DNA of 37,365 nt from a virus. This document shows, piece by piece, positions 9,016 through 16,069 of the stretch (within the stretch, counting starts at the first letter, position 1; each line of letters starts with the position of its first letter). The DNA is taken from IMG/VR virus record IMGVR_UViG_3300050821_003429, positions 1 to 37,365 of that record. One strand, written 5' to 3'. The position numbers and the translations under genes were made by a program. Below the pieces are notes generated by a model. The model did no database searches. It saw only the letters and a list, made by a program, of their open reading frames with translations, and was not told the DNA's origin.

Positions 9016-10248
9016 TTAAGCCGAGAGTTGAACGACCGCATTCCAACCGGGAGCGTTCGAGCGGAGCTGATAATACGCGCCCACACGCACTTCGCCGGCG
9101 TCCTGGTTTGAGACCCTTAACATCTCCAATCCGTCCCCATAACGAAGGATCTGCGGAACATCACCCAGACCCTCAAGTGCCCAAGTATCCATCTGAAGGA
9201 GATAGCCCTGGAAAACCTGACAGTTACGATCCGGAAATACCTTGATCTGGGAATTAGCTCCGTTGACCAAGATCCCTCGGAAGGCAATCTCCGCCTGTGG
9301 GTGAGAGGCTTCGATGTACTGAACCTTTGCACCAAGTTCCTTCTCGAGAGCCGAATAGCTCTGGAAATTGGTCACAAAAACTCCAGGCTTCCCGCCTTCT
9401 CGGGCGAGCAAGCTCGAAGCATCCACTAGAGCTTCAGAGATTGGCTGAGAAGATCCGTTGTAACGAACACCACCGAGACGCACTGGATCCACAGATCGAT
9501 CGACACCGAAGAAGCTATCCCCAGTCGTCGGAGCCGTAAGCGGAAGCCAACCAGCCAAACCCTTACATTTGGCGTTCAAGTCACCCTGAACGAGTAAGAA
9601 ATCCGTCGCTTGCCATCCACTTGGCGTTCCAGCCACGCCACCTGCAGTTGCCGAAACAGTCACAGTTCCAGCAGACCGATTAACGGCAATGACATATCCC
9701 AGCGCTGCGCGAGGAGTTGCGCCGCCATCAGTCGTATCGGCTTGAAGCACCATGTTGACTTCGAATTGGACGACATCGCCAGCATTCGTCAAAGTGATGA
9801 CACCGGTAGCGATCGAACCAATCGAACCAATTGTACCCGTACCACTTCGGAACAATGCCGAAGCAATCGAGTTCGTGATGGAGCGAATCGCGCCATCGAT
9901 GACCAGCTTCGATCCTTCCAAGAAGGCCATCTTATCGGTCTTCGAGGCTAGCATCGTCTGGTTATCAATAGTCGCAATCGAGTAATCCGAGCTTCGGGTC
10001 AGAAGGAAAGATTCGATCTGAACCGGGCTTTGATTGCCCTGAGCATTACTGAAGGTCGCCGAACGACCCTGAGAAACACCCGTCACGATTGGGATGGGTT
10101 TGTATTTACCGCCGAAGTCCGTGTTCTTCTTCACCATCGCTAGGAACGGATTGTCCGCGTACACCAGGTTTTCAACAACCTGGCCGTCGTACAGCTCCTT
10201 GAGAGCCGCGTTCATAGCGGTTAAGTCTAAATAGCCGCCGAAAGACAT
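9016..10248 (-). CDS. Major capsid protein (HK97-fold type), 410 aa
   Basis: A strong TTAGGAGACTACT site precedes the ATG. The N-terminus (MNAALKELYDGQVVENLVY, then NPFLAMVKKNT) and the following GGKYKPIPI are typical of a family of HK97-fold capsids. The central region (about residues 140-215) holds a Gly/Thr-rich insertion domain, and the C-terminal third (VFVTNFQSYSALEKELGAK, then GVRYNGSSQ nearby) is the conserved core. The gene sits downstream of scaffold and portal in the usual order. A long structured leader with tRNA genes upstream and a 14-bp hairpin downstream suggest that its transcript is separately processed. Confidence 0.85.
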   Translation of the reverse strand: MSFGGYLDLTAMNAALKELYDGQVVENLVYADNPFLAMVKKNTDFGGKYKPIPIVTGVSQGRSATFSNAQGNQSPVQIESFLLTRSSDYSIATIDNQTMLASKTDKMAFLEGSKLVIDGAIRSITNSIASALFRSGTGTIGSIGSIATGVITLTNAGDVVQFEVNMVLQADTTDGGATPRAALGYVIAVNRSAGTVTVSATAGGVAGTPSGWQATDFLLVQGDLNAKCKGLAGWLPLTAPTTGDSFFGVDRSVDPVRLGGVRYNGSSQPISEALVDASSLLAREGGKPGVFVTNFQSYSALEKELGAKVQYIEASHPQAEIAFRGILVNGANSQIKVFPDRNCQVFQGYLLQMDTWALEGLGDVPQILRYGDGLEMLRVSNQDAGEVRVGAYYQLRSNAPGWNAVVQLSA

Positions 10249-10259
10249 AGTAGTCTCCT

Positions 10260-10355
10260 AAGTTTGAGTTGAGAAATTTTTCTCTTAAACTTGGAATGAC
10301 TTAATATGTCCGGAGCTTACCGGCGTTAGATGAGATGTCTTACATGCCCGAAGGC
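10260..10355 (-). promoter_or_regulatory. Structured 5' leader of the capsid gene
   Basis: Within the 155-nt leader, 10260-10292 can form a bulged hairpin (AAGTTT/AAACTT and GAGAAA/TTTCTC). At 10346-10355 GCC-TTCG-GGC forms a small hairpin with a stable UUCG tetraloop on the minus strand. No convincing consensus promoter was found here, so these may be processing or stability elements on a longer mRNA. The whole interval 10249-10817 has no protein gene; it holds this leader, a palindrome and two tRNA genes. Confidence 0.4.
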
Positions 10356-10403
10356 GCTACTTAGATTTAGAATATCTTAATTTGGAAATAGTCTGGCATA
10401 TTT

Positions 10404-10425
10404 TTTTATATTTGCAAATATAAAA
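10404..10425. repeat. 22-bp perfect palindrome next to the tRNA-Ile 3' end
   Basis: The AT-rich sequence centred on TTTGCAAA reads the same on both strands over 22 bp. It starts directly after the encoded CCA of the tRNA-Ile gene (minus-strand sense). It could fold into a hairpin that helps 3' processing of the tRNA, or be a binding site upstream of the capsid leader. Confidence 0.6.
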
Positions 10426-10502
10426 TGGTTGGCCAAAATGGATTCGAACCATTGACCTATCACTTATAGGGTGATTGCTCTAACCATCTGAGCTATTGGC
10501 CA
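10426..10502 (-). tRNA. tRNA-Ile(UAU)-like gene with encoded CCA and C33
   Basis: A complete 77-nt cloverleaf can be drawn. The acceptor TGGCCAA pairs with TTGGCCA, followed by U8A9. The D-stem is GCTC/GAGC, the anticodon stem ATCAC/GTGAT, the T-stem AATGG/CCATT with loop TTCGAAT, and ACCA is encoded at the 3' end. The anticodon loop is CCTATAA, giving anticodon UAU, which reads the rare AUA codon. Position 33 is C, whereas U33 is nearly universal. The gene lies in the capsid leader region and is probably co-transcribed with late genes. Confidence 0.85.
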
Positions 10503-10701
10503 AAATACGTCTCCTAAAAGCAGCTGGTACTCCGAAATGCTGCGAAACAAGTGCAGCTCTTATCTGATCTCCCAAATAAGCCCGAGTAGAATCCAGTTTT
10601 CAATCTAGCTTTGAACTCTAACCTTTTCGCTTTGATAAAACGTCACTTTAAACTCTGAAATTTTAACTTTCAGCTTTTCAAGGTTTTTACCATTTGCACG
10701 G

Positions 10702-10774
10702 TAAAATAGGTTGGAATCGAACCAACTACACATCGATTTACGGTCGATTGCTCTACCATATGAGCTACTATTTT
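10702..10774 (-). tRNA. tRNA-Tyr(GUA)-like gene, short variable arm, C33
   Basis: The cloverleaf has acceptor AAAATAG/CTATTTT, U8A9, D-stem GCTC/GAGC with GG in the loop, anticodon stem ATCGA/TCGAT, T-stem GTTGG/CCAAC with loop TTCGATT, and discriminator A. The following bases are CCG, so CCA is not fully encoded. The anticodon loop CCGTAAA gives GUA. The variable region has five bases, while standard bacterial tRNA-Tyr has a long variable arm. As in the neighbouring tRNA, position 33 is C. Amino-acid identity is therefore less certain than the fold. Confidence 0.8.
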
Positions 10775-10817
10775 GAGTTTTGCTTCTTCTTTCGTATCGC
10801 TTTTGAAGACAAACCTA

Positions 10818-11357
10818 TTAAACGTTGATCAAAACGGTCGCATTCTTGAGAGATAATTGACCGTCCAAGGCTTCAAGCAAGTCATTTGCCTTCTCGGCTT
10901 GTTTTAAATAGTCCAAATAGTTCACATTCAGAACCAATTCTACTAACTTTTGTTTTCCATCAGAATCTGTAACCAGTCCAGGGCGAGCATTCTGCTGGTC
11001 TAAGGCAGTCTTGGTAGACATATGGACTTGTTTGAGGAAACCCAAATAGCCAGGAGCCACTTCCCTCTTCCATGTCAACCATTCGAAAACACTTTTAGAT
11101 GCTTCTCCAACAGTGACCTCAGTCTTGAGATTCGCATCCGCAATACCAGACCTGATCTTTTCCAGGCGTGTCTGAAGATCTTTCATAGACTGATGTTCTT
11201 TTTCAATCCATGAGGTTGTTCCTCCGTCCGACTGCATAGGATCTTGAACGTGAGAATACCGACTCAGATTAGCGAGGACATTCTCACGCTTTTTAACTAG
11301 TTTCTTTTCAATTAATTTCACCTCAGCAAGAGCCTCGGTGATTGTAAGTTTTGCCAT
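10818..11357 (-). CDS. Helical protein between scaffold and capsid, 179 aa
   Basis: GAGGGGAAA precedes the ATG. The first 100 residues are strongly helical and charged (TITEALAEVKLIEKKLVKKR, then IEKEHQSMKDLQTRLEKIR), suggesting coiled coil. A segment around residues 85-110 has SVFEWLTWKREVAPGYLGFL, and DGKQKLVELVLNVNYLDYL lies near the end. I have seen similar sequences beside phage capsid genes, but the function is not known to me. A role in head assembly is plausible from position. The C-terminus lies 44 bases upstream of the tRNA-Tyr gene. Confidence 0.7.
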   Translation of the reverse strand: MAKLTITEALAEVKLIEKKLVKKRENVLANLSRYSHVQDPMQSDGGTTSWIEKEHQSMKDLQTRLEKIRSGIADANLKTEVTVGEASKSVFEWLTWKREVAPGYLGFLKQVHMSTKTALDQQNARPGLVTDSDGKQKLVELVLNVNYLDYLKQAEKANDLLEALDGQLSLKNATVLINV

Positions 11358-11387
11358 TTTCCCCTCTTTTGAAGCGAATCTATAGCA

Positions 11388-12344
11388 CTACTTACTCAAC
11401 GCCGCAATAGCCCTTTGCATCCGATCATTCTCAATTCTCGGAGCCACGATGCTCGGAGTAGAGCCAGTCATCGTGTTATTGAGCGTCGGCCTTGGACCAG
11501 ACAAAGCATTCGAAGCCCGGTCCATAGCCGATTTAGTTTGGAACCCTGGTTCACTGGGTTGACCAGATTTCGCCGGCTGGACCTGCTGCTGGAATTTCTT
11601 CGCCATTCGTTTCTTTTCGGCGTCTTGAGTTAAATACTCTTCTACTAATTTTGCCGCCTGTTCTTTAGGCATGATCTGTTGGGTCTGATAGAAGTGCTGC
11701 TCTACTGTCGAGGCAATGAGATCATAAGCCTCATCACCTTCCATATTCGTCAATTCGAATTCGTCTGGCTTTGATTTTACAAAATCAGCAACCTCTGCTT
11801 TAAATGTATTTAGAGTTTGTTGCACTTGTTGCTGTTGAGCTTGTTGTTGTCTCTGTAAAATAGCCTGTTTTTCGGCTTCTTGACGTCGAACGTATTCTTG
11901 CATCTGCTGTTTAATATTCTTAATCTCCATCTCAGCGGTCGGATTTTGGCCGCCATTGAGTTGAAAATTAGTCACGTCTTCATAGGTTAGCCCTAAAGCT
12001 TTCATCGCTTCGATAGGATTCTGAAGCTTGAGTTGTTCAAATCGAGCGATCTGAGCTTCTCGCTCTTGAATCTGTTGTTCCATTTGACGAAGCTGCGCCT
12101 GTCTGGCACGAAGTTCTCGGTCCTTCTTGGCCATCGCGGCGAACCCTTTAGAAAACTGATCCGGTTTTGGAGCAGTAGCAGCCGGAACATCCTGAGAAGG
12201 CGTCTGTGCGGCAGCCTGGTCTGGAACTGCCGCCGGGACAGGAGATGGGCTGTCTGGAGGTTTAGGTGCCGATGGGAGAACTTTAATCTCTCCGGATTCT
12301 GGATTTAAGGATGCTTGAATAACACCTGGGGCTGATTCTAACAT
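11388..12344 (-). CDS. Scaffolding protein, 318 aa
   Basis: The protein has a Pro/Ala-rich disordered N-terminus (about residues 1-60) and then a long charged coiled coil, including AMAKKDRELRARQAQLRQME around residue 72. A Gln-rich stretch (ILQRQQQAQQQQVQQ) follows, then a conserved-looking segment (DEFELTNMEGDEAYDLI) and a basic C-terminal tail. This layout, together with the position between portal and capsid, is typical of phage scaffolds that leave the prohead on maturation. GGGAG precedes the start. No protease motif is visible. Confidence 0.8.
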   Translation of the reverse strand: MLESAPGVIQASLNPESGEIKVLPSAPKPPDSPSPVPAAVPDQAAAQTPSQDVPAATAPKPDQFSKGFAAMAKKDRELRARQAQLRQMEQQIQEREAQIARFEQLKLQNPIEAMKALGLTYEDVTNFQLNGGQNPTAEMEIKNIKQQMQEYVRRQEAEKQAILQRQQQAQQQQVQQTLNTFKAEVADFVKSKPDEFELTNMEGDEAYDLIASTVEQHFYQTQQIMPKEQAAKLVEEYLTQDAEKKRMAKKFQQQVQPAKSGQPSEPGFQTKSAMDRASNALSGPRPTLNNTMTGSTPSIVAPRIENDRMQRAIAALSK

Positions 12345-12362
12345 GATTCTCCCTTTTTGGAT

Positions 12363-12662
12363 TTATTGAATGACTTGTTTCTTGACTCCCCAGTTCTTTT
12401 CTCTGGGCTGATCTTCCACAACTACTCGATGCTCGACACCATTTTGATCTTTCCAGTGGCATTCACCCTTGTTCAAAATGTCTCGAGCCATCCCAGGAAT
12501 CTTCCCAAAGGTAGTCTTCTTCAATTCAAACTGAAGTTCATGAACAAAAGGTACTTGATCAACCCATTGCGGAGCGCCGATCACTTTGGCCAATTCATTC
12601 GGAAAGTTAAGGTAGTAAGTAAAATACCGGATTTGTCCTGGTGTATGATTTTTAATCCCCAT
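12363..12662 (-). CDS. Hypothetical protein between portal and scaffold, 99 aa
   Basis: AGAGGAAGC precedes the ATG, which lies inside the last codons of the 55-aa gene upstream. The sequence looks folded, with RYFTYYLNFPNELAKVIG, then VPFVHELQFELKKTTFGKIP and CHWKDQNGVEHRVVVEDQ. No family is recognised. Its position in the head operon suggests a small head or morphogenesis protein. Confidence 0.65.
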   Translation of the reverse strand: MGIKNHTPGQIRYFTYYLNFPNELAKVIGAPQWVDQVPFVHELQFELKKTTFGKIPGMARDILNKGECHWKDQNGVEHRVVVEDQPREKNWGVKKQVIQ

Positions 12663-12819
12663 AAGCTTCCTCTTTTTTTGACAAGATCTCTTCTATTTTC
12701 ATCGCTACCAGTGCTGCTAAAATCCGATAAGCTTTATCGGTGTCATGGTGAAATTTATTAGCCAAATAGTAGTTTAAATATACACAATTAATTTCGTGTT
12801 CGTCCAATTCAACAATCAA
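12652..12819 (-). CDS. Small hypothetical protein, 55 aa, TTG start
   Basis: A TTG at 12819 overlaps the portal stop as TTGA and is preceded by GGGGGC. The 55 codons read as a plausible helical protein (VELDEHEINCVYLNYYLANK, then AYRILAALVAMKIEEIL). The 3' end overlaps the next gene by 11 bases. No family recognised. Confidence 0.6.
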   Translation of the reverse strand: MIVELDEHEINCVYLNYYLANKFHHDTDKAYRILAALVAMKIEEILSKKEEAYGD

Positions 12820-14693
12820 GCAGCCCCCGGAACGTTAGGGATCATTGGGGATTGAGGTAACGCCTGCGGTGCTGCCTGCGGAGGCCCCATCCCTGGGCCA
12901 GCAGCGGGAGGAACTGGAGGCATTGCCTTTTGCTTCAGCAGATTCACCTGATCGATGAACTTCCTCAACAACGACAGCTTCTCTTCTTCCAAGTTCGCAC
13001 ACTTTCCTTGAGCATAATATTCAAGAGCCAGTTCTGAAGCGAGTTGGAGGTCATCGAATGGTTCCGGGATCGTATAGACGCCATTGTCCACGATCTTTTC
13101 CAAGATTTCATGCAGATAATCTTCCTCGGAGTTTTGAAGATCCTCGATTTGCTCCAGATCCGGGAAATCGAGGAGACGCCTGCCGGCGCGTGGGGTGATA
13201 AATCCTGCCTGGATATATTCCTGAATCGTCTGAAGCCTACCCGCAGGATCATTGGGAAGAGAAGAAACCGGGAAGATCTTCATAATATATTCATCTTCTT
13301 GCAGATCGACATCTTTCCAGTCAATGGTTTTAATAAATTTCTTACCGGGTACTTTGACTTTATATTCGCCTTCGCGCTCGTAAATTTCTTTGGCAGCTTC
13401 AACTGAGAGCTTAGCAAGATCTAAGAAGAATCTCTCATAAGCTTGGCCTACCGTCATAAACCGATCCGTTTCGATATCGTTGTATTCTCTTAAGGCCTTA
13501 CCAGAATTAAGACCCGCCGGCTTTTGAGAAGCCGCAGAAAGCTGAGAAATCCCGGCCTGTTCATAGGCCATTGTCTTGATGGTTTGAATATGGGAATAGA
13601 CTTCGGGCTGAACGATAGGAGGAACAATATATTGAGGAGGCTCATTCCCAGAGATGATTGCTCCGATATCGTTATTGATATGTTCCTTAGGAAACTTCGA
13701 GCCATTCTTAATAAAAACCTTGAAGGTGCCAGCTAGGTGCATACTTCGCTGGACAACCCATAAGAGTTTATTGAGCTCGAGTTGAAGATTCTGGATCTGT
13801 TCAGCAAGGGCTTGCCCCCAGTAGCCGTACATCCTTTTACCCCACGAGAACTTAGCGAATGGAAAATGGTCCTTCTCCCATTTCTCTTCAAATAAGATAT
13901 GGCCATCGATCCAGATGACGTGAAGACCATCCTTGGCGTCCGGTCCAGACGGCAAGTGCCAGGACTCCCCAACAAAGATCTGGTCAGCTACATTCTGGTA
14001 TTGGCCCATGAGATCAGCTGAAGCGGAGTTAGCGGCCAGAATCTCTGATTTATGATTGGAGAAAAGGTCGACCATGACTGTTCGATCGACATTCTTGCCT
14101 CGATGGAGTTGTCTAGGAGAACCATAAAAGGCTTCTACCCAGTCCACGAAGAGCTCGGAAGCCATCACGCGCTCCCATTTTACTCTACCGTAATGTTCAA
14201 ATACGTGAATAAAGCCATCCCCAAAAACACCAGCGTCACGAAATACATCAGCTCCCAGTCGGTACGCTTCATTCTCGTAAAACACCCCATCCACAAACTG
14301 GTCGAGTTTCTTAGCCTTACGCTGCATCTTGTAATCCCCACCCGAAGTGAGGAAGAGCGGTTTAGGCTTATTCTTGCTGATCTTGGCCGTGACTGTGTCG
14401 ACGGTGCTTTGAACCAGATTGTAGGAGATTCGATCTTTGAGAGCATTGTTCACCGAAGCGATCTTGGTCATCGATAGGCCATTGAGACCCATGAGGTTAG
14501 TGTTCCCGTAGAGGCGGGTGCTGATCTGGTATTGGGTCTGCCTCTTGGAGTCATACTGGGCGATCGCCGTCATAATCTTGGCGAGAGATTCGGCACGCTC
14601 CTGCTTCGGGACTGCCCACCACCGAGCTTCGTATCGCCCACTGGGAGAGTTATCTTTCTGACCAGAGAGAGTGGTATAGTCTATGCGGGACAT
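12816..14693 (-). CDS. Portal protein, 625 aa
   Basis: The size and features fit the portals of short-tailed phages. The N-terminal region has TRLYGNTNLMGLNG and NLVQSTVDTVTAKISKNKP (about residue 93). A core with GVFGDGFIHVFE and RVMASELFVDW follows. A long helical region contains LNKLLWVVQRSMHLAG, and GISQLSAASQKPAGLNSGK lies at about residues 380-400. The C-terminus is Pro/Gly/Ala-rich. The start has GAGGAACAATC upstream and lies within the end of the preceding 80-aa gene. It is followed by scaffold and capsid genes, as expected for the dodecameric DNA-entry ring. Confidence 0.85.
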   Translation of the reverse strand: MSRIDYTTLSGQKDNSPSGRYEARWWAVPKQERAESLAKIMTAIAQYDSKRQTQYQISTRLYGNTNLMGLNGLSMTKIASVNNALKDRISYNLVQSTVDTVTAKISKNKPKPLFLTSGGDYKMQRKAKKLDQFVDGVFYENEAYRLGADVFRDAGVFGDGFIHVFEHYGRVKWERVMASELFVDWVEAFYGSPRQLHRGKNVDRTVMVDLFSNHKSEILAANSASADLMGQYQNVADQIFVGESWHLPSGPDAKDGLHVIWIDGHILFEEKWEKDHFPFAKFSWGKRMYGYWGQALAEQIQNLQLELNKLLWVVQRSMHLAGTFKVFIKNGSKFPKEHINNDIGAIISGNEPPQYIVPPIVQPEVYSHIQTIKTMAYEQAGISQLSAASQKPAGLNSGKALREYNDIETDRFMTVGQAYERFFLDLAKLSVEAAKEIYEREGEYKVKVPGKKFIKTIDWKDVDLQEDEYIMKIFPVSSLPNDPAGRLQTIQEYIQAGFITPRAGRRLLDFPDLEQIEDLQNSEEDYLHEILEKIVDNGVYTIPEPFDDLQLASELALEYYAQGKCANLEEEKLSLLRKFIDQVNLLKQKAMPPVPPAAGPGMGPPQAAPQALPQSPMIPNVPGAA

Positions 14694-14923
14694 GATTGTT
14701 CCTCGACTTCCTTGCGAGTTTTCTCTTTTGGGAGTTCTTCATGGTTTAAGTCCAGGCTAAACCGAACCTCTCCCGTTGTTCGATTCACTCCAACGACCCA
14801 GAACCTCATGCCAACTTCCCAGTGCTTTGCTGGAAATGGATCCGGATCAAAGAATGCTCGGAACATCCGATTGCTGCCGCCTACGGATTGGAATTCATAA
14901 AGTTCCGTGATGGGCTTATTCAT
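14681..14923 (-). CDS. Small hypothetical protein upstream of portal, 80 aa
   Basis: The sequence looks like a compact beta protein (RMFRAFFDPDPFPAKHWEVG, then RFWVVGVNRTTGEVRFSLD) with a charged tail (LPKEKTRKEVEEQ). Its ATG overlaps the stop of the previous gene as ATGA, and its 3' end overlaps the portal start by 13 bases. No family is recognised. Confidence 0.65.
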   Translation of the reverse strand: MNKPITELYEFQSVGGSNRMFRAFFDPDPFPAKHWEVGMRFWVVGVNRTTGEVRFSLDLNHEELPKEKTRKEVEEQSCPA

Positions 14924-15156
14924 TCCTCTGCCTTCGTCGGGATCAGAGGCTTCTCTTCTTCTTTAGGCCCAAACCCCTCGACAGCGGAGAACAAGAACTC
15001 TTCTTCAGTAGGGATCTTTCCGTTGTTGATGAGATCGGAGAGGACTACTGGAGTGTCCTGAATGTCGAAAACAGCCTCTAATTCTGGGGTTTTAATCGAT
15101 CGAATTCCAAATTCTTTACAGAGAGTAAAGACAGCTCTTACCTGTTCAATGTTCAT
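14920..15156 (-). CDS. Small hypothetical protein, 78 aa
   Basis: A soluble mixed protein (RAVFTLCKEFGIRSIKTPEL at the N-terminus, Glu/Lys-rich end). It is the first gene of the portal run and lies just downstream of a -10-like TATAAT (15176-15181) and an inverted repeat. No Shine-Dalgarno site is obvious before the ATG. The function is unknown. Confidence 0.6.
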   Translation of the reverse strand: MNIEQVRAVFTLCKEFGIRSIKTPELEAVFDIQDTPVVLSDLINNGKIPTEEEFLFSAVEGFGPKEEEKPLIPTKAEE

Positions 15157-15175
15157 TAGTTATAGGAGATCAATT

Positions 15176-15214
15176 ATTATATCTGTTGTCAATTGTTATA
15201 ATAATCTTGACAAC
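15176..15214 (-). promoter_or_regulatory. Candidate promoter and dyad upstream of the portal run
   Basis: On the minus strand a perfect TATAAT lies at 15181-15176. Upstream, 15185-15214 is an inverted repeat with 8-bp arms (GTTGTCAA and TTGACAAC) separated by 14 bases. The -35 at 17-bp spacing is poor (TTATTA) and lies inside the dyad, so a regulator bound there could act as activator or repressor. The site begins 20 bases before the ATG of the 78-aa gene. Confidence 0.45.
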
Positions 15215-15234
15215 CTTTTCCAGAGAGTGATGTA

Positions 15235-15480
15235 TTAATGCTTCTCCAAATATCGCAAATACATTCTTAGATCCCGATCCCTGCCTTTAAAAGAGATGTT
15301 AATCTCTTTAGATCCCTGCCTTTCAACCCGTGCTTGAGCTGGTTCGTTAAATAACTCGATCTGTTTAGTTTCGGACATTGAATTCTGTAACTGCGTTTCA
15401 TAAGTTCCACAGGGCATGAATCGTGGTGGTAGTTGACGGTAGTGTATCTTTTCAAGATGAACTGGTATAAGCACGTTCAT
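15235..15480 (-). CDS. Small hypothetical protein, 81 aa
   Basis: A basic soluble protein. It begins MNVLIPVHLEKIHYRQLPPR, and the second half has EINISFKGRDRDLRMYLRYL, which looks like a strand followed by a helix. The Shine-Dalgarno site is weak (TTGGA). It diverges from the plus-strand gene at 15583. No family recognised. Confidence 0.5.
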   Translation of the reverse strand: MNVLIPVHLEKIHYRQLPPRFMPCGTYETQLQNSMSETKQIELFNEPAQARVERQGSKEINISFKGRDRDLRMYLRYLEKH

Positions 15481-15582
15481 TCCAATAATCGAGATGGATT
15501 CAACGAAGGGATCGGGGAGTTACAAGTGTAACTCACATGGGACCGGGAACCAATACAGGCTAGCGAAAGGAAGATGGACTAA

Positions 15583-15822
15583 GTGATCAAGACAAACCAG
15601 CTCTACTACCCAGCCCTCTGCTCTTTAGGTGAGGATCGAGTGATGATCACGAACGAGCTTTACGAGAGTGAGGAAGAAGCAAAAAAGCACTACCCAGGGA
15701 TATTTTTGCGACTGGCCCGCGAGTGGCCGGCGATCGAGATCACCAAAGAGGTGGTTGAGCCGGTAGTGAATAGGAGTTTAGAGTACTTTCAGGATCTCAA
15801 AGAGAAGCTATCTAGGAGCTGA
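15583..15822 (+). CDS. Small hypothetical protein on the plus strand, 79 aa, GTG start
   Basis: This is one of the few plus-strand genes. A GTG at 15583 is preceded by AAAGGAAG at a rather long spacing. The protein reads well (YYPALCSLGEDRVMITNEL, ESEEEAKKHYPGIFLRL, EWPAIEITKEV) and resembles a small alpha/beta protein. It lies between two minus-strand genes and would need its own promoter in 15481-15582, where I see no strong consensus. Function unknown. Confidence 0.55.
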   Translation: MIKTNQLYYPALCSLGEDRVMITNELYESEEEAKKHYPGIFLRLAREWPAIEITKEVVEPVVNRSLEYFQDLKEKLSRS

Positions 15823-15835
15823 CGTCCTGACAGAA

Positions 15836-16069
15836 CTACTCGAACCTTCGCCGGTAACTATGGATTATTTTGACCATTTCCATATAGTACTCCTCGATAG
15901 ATATTTGACCCTGTTCTGTGGCGGTTAGCAGGGAATCGAAACGCTCGCCGTAGAAATGACCAATCTTTCCAATAGCCACGATCGGTTCCATTTCTGAACC
16001 ATCTTTGTGCTTCATTCGGAGCTTAGAGACTAACTTCTCAATGGCGTTGATTGCTTCTAAGAAGGTCAT
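15836..16069 (-). CDS. Small helical protein after terminase, 77 aa
   Basis: The ATG overlaps the TerL stop as ATGA, so translation is likely coupled. The sequence is helical (LEAINAIEKLVSKLRMKHKD, then ISIEEYYMEMVKIIHSYRRR). No family recognised. It could be a packaging or head accessory. Confidence 0.65.
   Translation of the reverse strand: MTFLEAINAIEKLVSKLRMKHKDGSEMEPIVAIGKIGHFYGERFDSLLTATEQGQISIEEYYMEMVKIIHSYRRRFE

Noticed and set aside
10503-10701. Possible third tRNA between the two tRNA genes
   Set aside because: No acceptor or T-arm pairing could be drawn; only scattered short complementarities are present.
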